From: Streptomyces sp. NBC_01445
GTDB lineage: Bacteria > Actinomycetota > Actinomycetes > Streptomycetales > Streptomycetaceae
DNA: 64,000 nucleotides
Direction of reading: 5' to 3'
NCBI RefSeq assembly: GCF_035918235.1
Contig: NZ_CP109485.1
Span: 8,897,001 to 8,961,000, forward strand
Shown here: positions 1-8,504 of the stretch, in pieces
How positions within the stretch are numbered: position 1 is the first letter of the stretch
How the letters are laid out: each line of letters opens with the position of its first letter
Position numbers and translations under genes: made by a program
Notes under the pieces: model-generated
Database searches by the model: none
Seen by the model: only the letters and a program-made list of their open reading frames with translations
What the model was told of the DNA's origin: nothing

Positions 1-207
1 CTCGGCGAGCACGGCCGCGAGCAGCTCGTCCTTGCTGCGGAAATGGTGCAGCAGCCCGGCATGGGTGATGCCGGCCCGCACGGCGATGTCCCGGAGCGAC
101 GCCTTCGTGAACCCGTTCTCGGCGAAGCTGTCGCGCGCCGCCCGGACGATCTCCGCCCGCCGCGCCGCCGACTTCGCGTACGGGCCTCGGGCCTTGGGCT
201 CCGTCAC
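1..207 (-). CDS. TetR-family regulator, N-terminal part (runs off the window)
   Basis: Reading the minus strand from a GTG at 207 gives a TetR/AcrR DNA-binding domain. About ten basic residues are followed by the helix-turn-helix with FTKASLRDIAVRAGITHAGLLHHF and then the RSKDELLAAVLAE segment that typically closes the domain. Only 69 codons lie in the window, so the ligand-binding half is not visible. The gene is read in the same direction as the glycoside-hydrolase genes that follow, but 85 bases separate it from them and no shared regulation can be shown. Family assignment is firm and function is unknown. Confidence 0.85.
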   Translation of the reverse strand, partial: MTEPKARGPYAKSAARRAEIVRAARDSFAENGFTKASLRDIAVRAGITHAGLLHHFRSKDELLAAVLAE

Positions 208-291
208 TGTGTGCTACCTCTCCCTGCTCGCCCACCCCGAAAACCTTCCAAGGGTCGGCATTTGGCCGCCTGCAGGGAGTCTGAACGGTGG

Positions 292-930
292 TCATCGAGA
301 GCGCAAGGTACCCGCCTCGGTGTCGTCGGGCAGCCGGGACAGACGCACCGCCATATAGGGACGACCCGGGAGCTGTACGCGGACGCTGGTGCTCTCCGTC
401 ACGCCGACGCGGTCGCGGGGGAGCCACGAAAGGGATACAACTCCGGCTTTTCCGTGTTGTACGCGTACGCCTTGGGCAGCAGACACATCCGCACCCTGTT
501 GAAGCCGCTGGAGGCCAGGGTGCGCCGGGTCGCGGTCCGTAGGTGTTCCGCCTGGTGCGTCCAGGCGTACGCGGTGGTGCCGAGCGGCACGTAGCGGGTG
601 CCGTCGGCGTACGCGAAGTGATGCCGGTCGGCCACCCGCACAGGTCCCGTGGCGTTCCGGCGTCGGCGGCCCGACCGCGAACCGACCGGAGGTCCCGTCG
701 AGCGACCGTGCCGTGGAGGACGTGACGAAGGTCCACGGGCCCTCGGCGTCGGGCATGAACCGGATCCGGTACGTTCCGTCACCGTCGTAGAAGCCACCCG
801 CGCGCACCTCGCGCCGCCCGTCGCTGAACACCGCGGCGAGTTCGACATCGGTGAACGGATTGCCGTGGGAGGGGCCGTCGACCTCGATCTCGAACTCGTC
901 CCACTGAGCGCAGTGTTCGTCGTGACGCAT
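292..930 (-). pseudogene. Broken apiosidase-like glycosidase (DUF5060 / DUF4038 type)
   Basis: The N-terminal ~95 residues from the ATG at 930 look like a DUF5060 beta-sandwich (WDEFEIEVDGPSHGNPFTDVELAAVF, then FYDGDGTYRIRFMPDAEGPWTF). Around 640-650 the frame shifts. The next frame carries the start of the apiosidase-like barrel (FAYADGTRYVPLGTTAYAWTHQ and FNRVRMCLLPKAYAYN). This stops near 430, and the first frame resumes with a short C-terminal tail ending DDTEAGTLRSR. Intact relatives are several hundred residues longer, so the barrel has a large internal deletion as well as the frameshift. It lies just downstream of the GH43 gene and was probably the last gene of that minus-strand group. 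Confidence 0.75.
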
Positions 931-972
931 AGGAGTCTTTCGGTCGAAGAGCGGTGCGGCGGGCGAGCGCGA

Positions 973-2721
973 TCACTCCACGGGCACGGTCTCCCCGGGC
1001 GTGATGCCCCCTTCACCGAAGGCGTCCACCGCCACCCAGTACGTCGCGTCGGCGTTGAGCGAGCGCAGGTCGAGCGACGTCCGTTCGTGCACCAGCCAGC
1101 TGTGGTACAGCTTCTCCGGATCGCGGCCGTAACGGACGTTGTAGCCGGTGGCCCCGGCGGCGGCGTTCCACTCGACCGCGGCGGTGCGGCCGTCGATCCG
1201 GCGGGCCCGAGCGCTCACCGCGTGCGGAGCCGCGCCGTCGCCCGTGCCGAAGACCCGGACACCGCTCAGCGCAAAGACGCCGTCGAACGGCATGCGACCG
1301 CCGGTGACCCGGACGAACCGGGCACGCAACGGTGTGTCGAGTAGGAGGAAGGCGTGCGGGGCATCGGTGTCCGTGCCCCGGGAATCGCACACGACGGTCC
1401 ACTGTCGCCCGTCCTCGGAGACCTCCACCGCGGTCTGCGCAGGCTCATGGGTGGGGAAGATGCCGCGCCAGATGTGACGGTTCCAGTCCGCTCCCTCGGG
1501 GACGTCGGGGGCGCTGTCGCCCAGCTGGTGATCGGCCAGGTTGACCTGGAGCGCGTGCACCGTCTTGCTCTCGCCGAGGTCGAGGGTCAGCGACTCGCCC
1601 CGTGCGCGCGTCCCGGCCGCCCACCAGGTGCGGATGTCCTCGTTCACGGAATGCTCCGGACCGTGGCCGGGCGCCGAGGACGAGGCGACGGCATCCGCCT
1701 TGTACGACAGCAGCATCCAGGGCGGCGGCGTCCACGGGTCGAACGGCCCGTCCGGAACGGCCATCGGGTAGTCGGCGAAGTTCTGGTTGCAGAACAGCAC
1801 GCCGTCGTCGTCGAAGCCCGCAGGGAAGATCCCGACGCGCCGCTCGAAGTCGTCGTTCACCGAGATCCGCATGGTCGACGTGTGCCACCAGTTGCCGTGC
1901 CGATCCTGAAACGTGCTGCCGTGTCCCGCCCCGGTGATGAAGCCGCCCGGCTTCGAGGAGAAGGGACTGTCGAGGGAGTACGTGAACGGGCCCAGCGGGG
2001 ACGGCGCCGTGTAGTAGCCGTCGGCGTAGGTGTTGAACTGCGTGGCGGGCGCCGCGTACTGCAGGTAGTAGGTGCCGTCGTGCTTGGTCATCCACGCGCC
2101 CTCGATATACGGCTTGCCCTGGAGCCGGACTAGGGCCGCTTCCTGGTCCGGGTGGGCCGGAGTGGAGAGGTAGTCCTCACCGACCTGCTCCCAGCCGTGA
2201 GTCGAGACATCGGACAGGAACAGGGGCGTCGGCTCGCCGATCTGCTCGAAGGCCGCCGACAGCCGCACCCCGTAGAGGGGCGTCTTGTTGTCGCACCCCC
2301 AGTAGAGGTAGACGTCGCCGTCGTCGTCCTGGAAGAGGTTCGGGTCCCAGAAGGGGAAGGTGCCGGGCGTGACTTCGGTGAAGTCGTCGGCGAGCGGGTC
2401 GATGCTGCGGAAGAAGGGGCAGTTGTCCGTCTTCCTCGACGCGCTGATGTACAGCGCCCCGTCGATCTCCCGGACGTCCGGCGCGTAGTCGAGGGCGGGC
2501 AGCTTCGAGGTGGGGCGGTACTCCCACTCCACGAGGTCGGCCGAGTGCCAGAAGCCCGCCGACATCGAGACGAACATGTAGTAGCGGCCCTGGAACAGAA
2601 CGATGGAGGGGTCCGCTGCTTCCCGGTGTACGGACCGACGCGTGCCGTCGCCCGTGCGGATGTCCTGGTAGCGGTAGGGGAGATCGAGGGGATTGCAGAG
2701 CACGCGCTGGGCAGAGCGCAT
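973..2721 (-). CDS. Glycoside hydrolase family 43 with C-terminal discoidin-like and Fn3-like modules
   Basis: This 582-residue protein begins with a five-bladed GH43 propeller. The general base is probably D37 (AADPSIV), the pKa-modulating Asp D82 (YAPDVREIDG) and the general acid E207 (KPYIEGAWM). Family members release arabinose, xylose or galactose from plant polysaccharides. About residues 340-490 resemble an F5/8-type carbohydrate-binding domain (VASSSAPGHGPEHSVNEDIRT, then ARFVRVTGGRM). The last ~90 residues look like a fibronectin type III module (VRYGRDPEKLYHSW). There is no signal peptide, so it probably acts on imported oligosaccharides. The ATG is preceded by a CAGGAGA ribosome site. 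It lies 52 bases downstream of the GH42 gene, likely in one transcript. The exact sugar cannot be read from the sequence. Confidence 0.88.
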   Translation of the reverse strand: MRSAQRVLCNPLDLPYRYQDIRTGDGTRRSVHREAADPSIVLFQGRYYMFVSMSAGFWHSADLVEWEYRPTSKLPALDYAPDVREIDGALYISASRKTDNCPFFRSIDPLADDFTEVTPGTFPFWDPNLFQDDDGDVYLYWGCDNKTPLYGVRLSAAFEQIGEPTPLFLSDVSTHGWEQVGEDYLSTPAHPDQEAALVRLQGKPYIEGAWMTKHDGTYYLQYAAPATQFNTYADGYYTAPSPLGPFTYSLDSPFSSKPGGFITGAGHGSTFQDRHGNWWHTSTMRISVNDDFERRVGIFPAGFDDDGVLFCNQNFADYPMAVPDGPFDPWTPPPWMLLSYKADAVASSSAPGHGPEHSVNEDIRTWWAAGTRARGESLTLDLGESKTVHALQVNLADHQLGDSAPDVPEGADWNRHIWRGIFPTHEPAQTAVEVSEDGRQWTVVCDSRGTDTDAPHAFLLLDTPLRARFVRVTGGRMPFDGVFALSGVRVFGTGDGAAPHAVSARARRIDGRTAAVEWNAAAGATGYNVRYGRDPEKLYHSWLVHERTSLDLRSLNADATYWVAVDAFGEGGITPGETVPVE

Positions 2722-2773
2722 CGAGAGGTCTCCTGCAGTGAGTGACAGTGGACAGTGAGTGCCGCGGGTCGGG

Positions 2774-4840
2774 TCAGTCGCGGTCGGTGAACACCTTCAC
2801 GTCCCATGGGCCGAGCTCGACCGACTGGTCGGCCTCATAGGAGACGTGGGCGAGGACGTCCTGCGCGGCATCGGGAAGTGGAACGGACACCGGGTCCCAC
2901 GACCAGTTGTGCAGGAAGCGGACGCGGCGGCCGTCACGTGCGGTGGCCGAGGACGCCGTGACGCTCGGGTGGGGGCGGCCCCCAATGCCGTCTGGCGCTG
3001 CCCAGTTGAACAGGGCCTCGCCGAAGGCGGGGTCGGGCAGCGTGCCGACGTACGTGATGCGCCCGGCGCCGTGCTGTCGGGTGGTGGCGGCGGGCCAGCG
3101 CCCGAGGTGCGGGTCGTCGTAGGCGGCCAGCACGTCCGCCCCGTCCGGGACGAGGGCATCCGTCCAGTGCAGGGCCCGAGCTCCGGGCGGCAACGGGAGT
3201 TCGGCGCTGCCGTGCACTTCAACTGGCGTGTCCAGATTGGTGAATTCGTCGTACGAGACTCCCGCGGCCCCGGACAGCCGGGCCGGCTGGACGTCGGTGC
3301 GGGCCCGAGCCTCGGGGTCCGCGTAGCCGGTGCGCGGGCCGATCACCAGGTGCCCGCCGGAGTGCGCGTAGGCGAGCAGCCGGTCGAGGGTCGCGTCGTC
3401 CGCGGCGTAGAAGGCCGGAACGACGAGCAGCGGGGGCAGGTCGACAGAGCCGAGCTGGTCGGGATGGACCAGGCGGGCCTGCAGACCCGCGTCGAACGCG
3501 CCGCGGTAGAAGGCGTCGAAGACGGTCTCGTACGAGCGCTGGTCCGGCGCGCCGCCCGGCTTGGCCATTGCGGGCTTGGCCTGCAGCGCCCACTTGCTGG
3601 GCAATGAGAATAGGAACGCGACGTCCGCGTCCGGGGTGAGGGAGGCGACCAGTTCGCCAGCCGACTCCAACTCGGCGCCCAGTGAGGCCAGTTCGCGGTA
3701 GATGCGGCCCGGCCGGCCGCTGTGCGGGAGGATGCCGCCCACGTAGGTCTCGGTGCCGAAGTGCAGGGTGTGCCAGTGCCAGTACTCGATCATCGAGGCG
3801 CCCCGCGCGATCAGGGCCCAGGCCGCTTGGCGCCACTGGCCGTCGTAGGCGGACTGGTTGCGCCAGGAGGGGCCGACGCTCTGGGCGTTGGTCTCGGTGA
3901 CCAGGAACGGTTCCTGTCGGGAGGCGTAGATGCGGTCGGCGATGCGGTAGAGGGCCCACGTGCCGTCGTTGGACATCGTGGCCTCGTGCGAGGGGCGCGT
4001 GTCCGGCAGCGCGAGGGAGTCCTGCATCGCGTAGTACGGGTTGCCCGCGGCGACGTCGAGGCCGCGGGTGAGTGCGTCGTCCTCGATTCCGGGGCGGTCG
4101 TAGGCGATGCACGTGGTGACGAACTGCTCGGGGCTCGCGTACTCGCGTACGATCCCGGCCTGCCAGTCGATGAACTCGGTGGTGAGCTCGGCCTGGAAGC
4201 GGCGCCAGGCCAGGTCGTACTGCGGCTGGCTGTTGCCGTCGGGCCTCCACAGGTCGGCCCAGGTCGACAGGCGGTGCGACCAATAGGTCAGGCCCCACTC
4301 GCGGTTGAGGGTCTCCACGTCGCCGTACGTGTGGCGCAGATGGTCGACGAAACGCTGGAAGACGCCGTGGTTGTGGAACAGCTCCAGGCCGGGCTCGTTG
4401 TCGACCTGGAACCCGATGACGGCGGGGTGATCGGCGTACCGGGCGACGATCTTGCGGATGACGCGCTCGGCGTGGAAGCGGAACGCCGGGTGGGTGTAGT
4501 CCACTTCTTGCCGCGAGCCCCAGCCGATGCGCTCTCCGGTGCCTCGCTCCCCGGCGATCTCGGGGTACTGGCGGGCGAGCCACGGGGGTATCGCGTAGGT
4601 CGGGGTGCCGAGGACGACGGCCATGCCGCGTTCGTGTGCGGCGTCCAACACCGGCTCGAGCCAGTCGAGTTCGAAGTGTCCGTTGTCGGGCTCCCAGGTC
4701 GACCACACCGACTCGCCGACGCGGATGAGGTTGAAGTGGGCCTCGGCCATGAGGTCGAGGTCGTCCTTCAGGCGTTCGTAGGGCTGGTACTCGTGGTAGT
4801 AGGCGGCGCCGAACAGGACCCTGTCGGGTGGCTGGAACAT
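2774..4840 (-). CDS. Beta-galactosidase, glycoside hydrolase family 42
   Basis: The product is 688 residues, the usual GH42 size. The TIM barrel starts at once (VLFGAAYYHEYQPYERLKDDLDLM). The acid/base is probably E149 in FQVDNEPG and the nucleophile E316 in FLVTETNAQSVGPSW. A trimerisation domain follows from about residue 400 (VAFLFSLPSKW) and a small beta domain closes the protein (FLHNWSWDPVSV). I chose the ATG at 4840 because GAAAGGAAG-like sequence sits just upstream and the homology starts there. A longer frame to 4888 has no family match. No export signal is seen, so it should hydrolyse short galactosides in the cytoplasm. It is first in the minus-strand group GH42-GH43-apiosidase-like. 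Confidence 0.92.
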   Translation of the reverse strand: MFQPPDRVLFGAAYYHEYQPYERLKDDLDLMAEAHFNLIRVGESVWSTWEPDNGHFELDWLEPVLDAAHERGMAVVLGTPTYAIPPWLARQYPEIAGERGTGERIGWGSRQEVDYTHPAFRFHAERVIRKIVARYADHPAVIGFQVDNEPGLELFHNHGVFQRFVDHLRHTYGDVETLNREWGLTYWSHRLSTWADLWRPDGNSQPQYDLAWRRFQAELTTEFIDWQAGIVREYASPEQFVTTCIAYDRPGIEDDALTRGLDVAAGNPYYAMQDSLALPDTRPSHEATMSNDGTWALYRIADRIYASRQEPFLVTETNAQSVGPSWRNQSAYDGQWRQAAWALIARGASMIEYWHWHTLHFGTETYVGGILPHSGRPGRIYRELASLGAELESAGELVASLTPDADVAFLFSLPSKWALQAKPAMAKPGGAPDQRSYETVFDAFYRGAFDAGLQARLVHPDQLGSVDLPPLLVVPAFYAADDATLDRLLAYAHSGGHLVIGPRTGYADPEARARTDVQPARLSGAAGVSYDEFTNLDTPVEVHGSAELPLPPGARALHWTDALVPDGADVLAAYDDPHLGRWPAATTRQHGAGRITYVGTLPDPAFGEALFNWAAPDGIGGRPHPSVTASSATARDGRRVRFLHNWSWDPVSVPLPDAAQDVLAHVSYEADQSVELGPWDVKVFTDRD

Positions 4841-4955
4841 GACTTTCCTTCGTATCGGATGGTGCCCTGGCGTGTAACGGCATGCCACCGAAGCCCCCGG
4901 CAGCGGCAGGGCTTCGACAGGCGGTGGGTGGTGGTGGGCCTCTCGGCTGCCCGGA

Positions 4956-5984
4956 TCAGTCGCGCGGGGGCCGGGTGGAGTCTCGTACGACCAACTGCGT
5001 GGCCAGTTCCACGTGGTGGGAGTCGATCTTCTCCTCGGCGGCCATCTGGAGGGCGGTGCGCAGAGCCACGGCGCCCATCTCGCGGACGGGGCCGTGGATC
5101 GTGGTCAGCGGCGGGGACGTCACCTCGGCGAGGGGCGTGTTGTCGAAACCGACGACGCTCAGGTCCTCCGGCACGCGCAGCCCGCGCCGCCGGGCGGCCT
5201 CGATGACCCCGGCGGCCAGTTCGTCGGAGGCGGCGAACACCGCGGTGGGCGCGGGGTCCTGCGCCAGCAGCCGTCCCCCGTGCTCCACGCCCTCGGCGGC
5301 GTGGAACGTGCCGGCGTGCCGGACCAGTTCGGGTGCCACCGGCGCACCGGCCGCCTCCATCGCGCTGCGGAAGCCGTGCAGCCGTGCCTGATTGGAGCCG
5401 GCGCGCTCGGTGCCGCCGAGGTAGGCGATACGGCGGTGGCCCAGGGAGAGGAGATGTGCGGCCGCGGTGTGGCCGCCGGAGAAATTGGTGACGCCGACGC
5501 TGACGATCGAGTGGTCGGGCAGCACCTCCGGGTCGAGCAGCACCAGCGGCATCCGGTACCGGGCGAGGGCCTCACGGGCCGGTGTCGGCAAGGAGTTCGC
5601 CGTAACGGCGATGACGGCGCGTCGTCCCGCGGCGGCGAGGCCGCGGGCCCAGGCGATGGCATCGGTCGTCGGATCGTGGTCGCCGCGCCGGCCCACCACC
5701 ACGGCGATGCCCTCACGGGCCCCGGCGTCCACCACGCTCTGGATGATCTCGGTGTGGTAGATGCTCAGCCGCTCGAAACCGAAGAACAGCTCCACGGTGG
5801 GATGCGAGCGCAGATCGTCCCGATAGCCGCCGTAGTTGTGGTCCCGCAGGAGATCCAGGACCTTGTCGCGCGTCTCCTTGGCCACGTCGGGGCGGCCGTT
5901 GATGACCTTGGAGACGGTGGCGACCGAGACGCCGGCGGACTCGGCGACCTGCGCAAGGGTGACGCGTTGGGGCTCGGATGCCAT
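4956..5984 (-). CDS. LacI-family transcriptional regulator of the glycan locus
   Basis: This 342-residue protein has a LacI helix-turn-helix at residues ~8-30 (VTLAQVAESAGVSVATVSKVINGRPDVAKETRDKV) and a periplasmic-binding-protein-like effector domain after residue ~60. The hinge is less regular than usual (LLRDHNYGGYRDDLRSHPTVELFFGF). The ATG at 5984 fits the family start, so the longer frame to 6101 is not used. The gene lies between the minus-strand hydrolases and the plus-strand transporter genes, facing the latter across a 278-base region with two matching AT-rich palindromes. It most likely represses both arms until an imported sugar releases it. Confidence 0.9.
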   Translation of the reverse strand: MASEPQRVTLAQVAESAGVSVATVSKVINGRPDVAKETRDKVLDLLRDHNYGGYRDDLRSHPTVELFFGFERLSIYHTEIIQSVVDAGAREGIAVVVGRRGDHDPTTDAIAWARGLAAAGRRAVIAVTANSLPTPAREALARYRMPLVLLDPEVLPDHSIVSVGVTNFSGGHTAAAHLLSLGHRRIAYLGGTERAGSNQARLHGFRSAMEAAGAPVAPELVRHAGTFHAAEGVEHGGRLLAQDPAPTAVFAASDELAAGVIEAARRRGLRVPEDLSVVGFDNTPLAEVTSPPLTTIHGPVREMGAVALRTALQMAAEEKIDSHHVELATQLVVRDSTRPPRD

Positions 5985-6042
5985 AGCTCTCCCAGGGGCA
6001 AGTGGCGGGTCAGCGGCCCGCGTTGCGCAGCACCGTAGCACC

Positions 6043-6056
6043 GAAAATATTTTCGT
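6043..6056. promoter_or_regulatory. Putative LacI operator, perfect 14-bp palindrome
   Basis: CGAAAATATTTTCG is a perfect inverted repeat, very AT-rich for this genome, 59 bases upstream of the lacI start. A second, imperfect copy sharing 11 of 14 bases lies at 6161-6174. The CG-flanked, A/T-cored symmetry suits a LacI-family repressor. Confidence 0.7.
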
Positions 6057-6111
6057 TAACCCTCCAGATCGAGACCGTTGCTGCACTGGAAAATTAACCA
6101 TGCGGAAGGGA

Positions 6112-6140
6112 TTGACGGACGGGTGGTGCGGTTCTAGCGT
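6112..6140 (+). promoter_or_regulatory. Promoter of the sugar ABC transporter genes
   Basis: TTGACG at 6112-6117 and TAGCGT at 6135-6140 are separated by exactly 17 bases, matching the vegetative -35/-10 pattern of streptomycetes. Transcription would begin near 6147, about 115 bases before the binding-protein start, and the second operator-like site lies just inside the transcript. Confidence 0.65.
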
Positions 6141-6160
6141 TCACCGCCAGCGCGACCGGC

Positions 6161-6174
6161 AGAAAATTATTTCG
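6161..6174. promoter_or_regulatory. Second LacI operator-like site
   Basis: AGAAAATTATTTCG matches the palindrome at 6043-6056 in 11 of 14 positions. It sits about 14 bases downstream of the predicted transcription start, where bound repressor would block elongation. The spacing between the two sites is 118 bases, so looping between them is possible. Confidence 0.55.
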
Positions 6175-6262
6175 AGCACCAAGGTCACTTCTTTTCGGAC
6201 CTCTGTGGCCGGCGGTTCTTCGCGCGACGTCTTCGCCACTCACTCAAAGGGACAGACCCAAA

Positions 6263-7597
6263 ATGACGCGATTCCACACGGCGGGCCCGACGCGGCCGAC
6301 CTCTTCCAGCGGACTTTCCCGGCGCGGCCTCCTCGGAGCTGTCGGTGCCGGCCTGGCCACCGCGACGCTGGCGGCCTGCGGCTCCGGCGACTCGGGCGGC
6401 TCCGGCGGCGGCAAGGAGATCGTGTTCATGAACCAGTCGCGTGGCCAGGCCGCGACGCTGAAGAAGCTGGCCCAGCAGTACACGAAGCAGACCGGCGTGA
6501 AGATCAAGATCGACGATGTCGGTCCCGCCGACTTCCTGACCAAGCTCCAGTCGAGCTCCCAGGCCCGCAACATGCCGGACATCTACTCGGTGGTCGACGG
6601 CCACTCCATGGCGCCCTACTACAAGGCCGGCTGGGCCATGAACCTGACCGACCAGCTGAAGGGCAGCTGGGGCGACACCTTCCGCCCCGCCACGCTCAAG
6701 ACGACGACGTTCGGGGCGGACAATCCGCAGCATGTGAAGCCGGGCACCTACAGCGCGCACTGGGAGACCCCGGCCCTGGGAGTCTTCGTCAACGCCGCGA
6801 TGTACAAGGGCGCCGGGCTGAACCCGGACCAGGCGCCCGCCACCATGAGCGAGTTCATCGACCAGCTGCGGAAGATCAAGAAGACGGGCAAGGGCCCCTT
6901 CTGGTTCGCGACGAGCCTGTCCAACCAGCTGATCCAGTCCTACGGGTCCAACTACATGTCCGACGAGGAGCTGAACGCCACCTTCGTCGGCAAGAACAGC
7001 TGGAAGAGCGAGGGCTGGCGCAAGACCCTGCAGCTCGTCGTCGACCTGCGGGACGCCGGCGTGATCTACAACGGGTCGATTCCGAACGGGAACGGCGACA
7101 ACCCGACCGTGGAGAAGGCCTTCTTCAACACCCAGGGTGTAGCGGCCATCTTCGACGGCACCTCGGCGGTCGGTGTGGCCCGCGCGACGGCACCCGACTT
7201 CACCGACTTCCGTTCCTTCCCGCTGCCCAAGGCCAACGACGGCACCCAGACACCGCGCCTGGTCGGCGGCGCGGCCAAGGGCGCCGCGGTCAACCCGCGC
7301 AGCAAGAACGCGGACAAGGCGCTGAAGTTCCTCAAGTGGCTGACCGCGCCGGACCAGCAGCAGGCCTGGGCCGAGGGCGTCCCGCTGATCCCCTCGGCCC
7401 AGGCCGTGTCGTCGAAGACCATCCCCCAGCAGCTGACCGGCATCGCCGCGAAGATCTCCGACATCCAGCTCGTCCAGAACCAGATCCTGGAGCAGGTCAA
7501 CACCGCCCTGCAGAAGGGCACTCAGGCCCTCGTCCTCAAGGAACGCTCGGTCGACCAGGTCCTCGGTGACCTCGACGCGGCGCAGAAGAGCGCGTAG
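6263..7597 (+). CDS. Sugar ABC transporter substrate-binding lipoprotein
   Basis: This 444-residue extracellular solute-binding protein is of the CUT1 (family 1) type. The leader has twin arginines (SRRGLLG, R20-R21), a hydrophobic stretch and a lipobox LAAC with the lipidated cysteine at C39. It is therefore probably exported by Tat and anchored on the outer face of the membrane. The mature part starts with a Gly/Ser linker and continues with the typical EIVFMNQSRGQAATLKKLAQQY and MPDIYSVVDG segments. The stop codon TAG shares its G with the GTG of the next gene, so the permease is translationally coupled. The ligand is unknown; context suggests an oligosaccharide freed from plant glycans. 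Confidence 0.92.
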   Translation: MTRFHTAGPTRPTSSSGLSRRGLLGAVGAGLATATLAACGSGDSGGSGGGKEIVFMNQSRGQAATLKKLAQQYTKQTGVKIKIDDVGPADFLTKLQSSSQARNMPDIYSVVDGHSMAPYYKAGWAMNLTDQLKGSWGDTFRPATLKTTTFGADNPQHVKPGTYSAHWETPALGVFVNAAMYKGAGLNPDQAPATMSEFIDQLRKIKKTGKGPFWFATSLSNQLIQSYGSNYMSDEELNATFVGKNSWKSEGWRKTLQLVVDLRDAGVIYNGSIPNGNGDNPTVEKAFFNTQGVAAIFDGTSAVGVARATAPDFTDFRSFPLPKANDGTQTPRLVGGAAKGAAVNPRSKNADKALKFLKWLTAPDQQQAWAEGVPLIPSAQAVSSKTIPQQLTGIAAKISDIQLVQNQILEQVNTALQKGTQALVLKERSVDQVLGDLDAAQKSA

Positions 7598-8502
7598 TGC
7601 GGCGCCGCAGTCGTGTGCTGGCTGCCTGGCTCTTCCTGGCGCCGGCACTGGCCATGATCGCCTTGTTCACGGTGGTCCCGTTCGTGCAGGGCATTCTGCT
7701 GAGCTTCCAGTCCTGGGACGGGGTGAGCCTGGACTCGCCGCTCGTCGGGCTCGACAACTACAGGTATGTACTGGACGACACCCAGTTCTGGGGCTCGATG
7801 AAGAACGCCGTCCTGTACGGCCTGGTCGGCCTGATCGTCGCCAACGCGGTGTCGATGGTGATGGCGCTCGCCGTGCATCGGGCCCGCCGCGGGTCGGCGT
7901 TCTTCCGCACCGTCTACTACCTGCCCGGCGTGTTCTCCACGGTGGTGGTCGGCGTGATGTTCTCGTGGTTCCTCGACCCGAACATCGGGATCGTCAACCA
8001 GATGCTCAAAACGGTCGGCCTCGACGGTCTGCAGCACAACTGGCTGGGGGACCCAAAGACAGCAGTGATAGCGGTCGCCGCCGTGTTCGTCTGGTACCAC
8101 TGGGGCTTCGGCTTCATCCTCTTCCTGGCCGGCCGACAGGACGTGCCCAAGGAACTGTACGAGGCCTCGTCACTGGACGGCGCCCGAGGCTGGTCCCAGT
8201 TCCGCTACGTCACCTGGCCCGGGATGTCCCACGTCACCGGCATCGTGAGCGTGCTGACCCTGCTGAGCGGACTGCAGATCTTCGGCACGGTCCAGGTACT
8301 GACCAACGGCGGCCCCGCCGGGCACACCGAGGTCCCGACCCTGCACATCTACCAACAGGCCTTCCAGTACAGCGAGTACGGCCGTGCGGCGGCGATGTCC
8401 GTCATCTTCGGGCTGTGCCTGGTGGCCCTGGCCTGTGTCCAGCTGTGGGTCTCCCGTCGGCTCGGCGGAAGCACCGACTCCCGGACGGAGAAGGGACGTT
8501 GA
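7597..8502 (+). CDS. Sugar ABC transporter permease, MalF-like
   Basis: The 301-residue membrane protein has about six hydrophobic segments and the EAA loop for ATPase docking (EASSLDGARGWSQFRYVTWPG, near residue 190). The GTG start overlaps the binding-protein stop by one base. It pairs with the second permease three bases downstream. No ATP-binding gene is present in the cluster. In Streptomyces such CUT1 systems commonly share the ATPase MsiK encoded elsewhere, which is the likely arrangement here. Confidence 0.92.
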   Translation: MRRRSRVLAAWLFLAPALAMIALFTVVPFVQGILLSFQSWDGVSLDSPLVGLDNYRYVLDDTQFWGSMKNAVLYGLVGLIVANAVSMVMALAVHRARRGSAFFRTVYYLPGVFSTVVVGVMFSWFLDPNIGIVNQMLKTVGLDGLQHNWLGDPKTAVIAVAAVFVWYHWGFGFILFLAGRQDVPKELYEASSLDGARGWSQFRYVTWPGMSHVTGIVSVLTLLSGLQIFGTVQVLTNGGPAGHTEVPTLHIYQQAFQYSEYGRAAAMSVIFGLCLVALACVQLWVSRRLGGSTDSRTEKGR

Positions 8503-8504
8503 CG

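Noticed and set aside
43..1344. Several plus-strand frames over the first 1.3 kb
   Set aside because: They run antisense to the TetR, apiosidase-like and GH43 sequences and show no family resemblance.
6185..7648. 487-residue minus-strand frame across the sugar-binding protein gene
   Set aside because: It is a shadow of the lipoprotein gene, which has a full Tat/lipobox leader and a matching operon partner.
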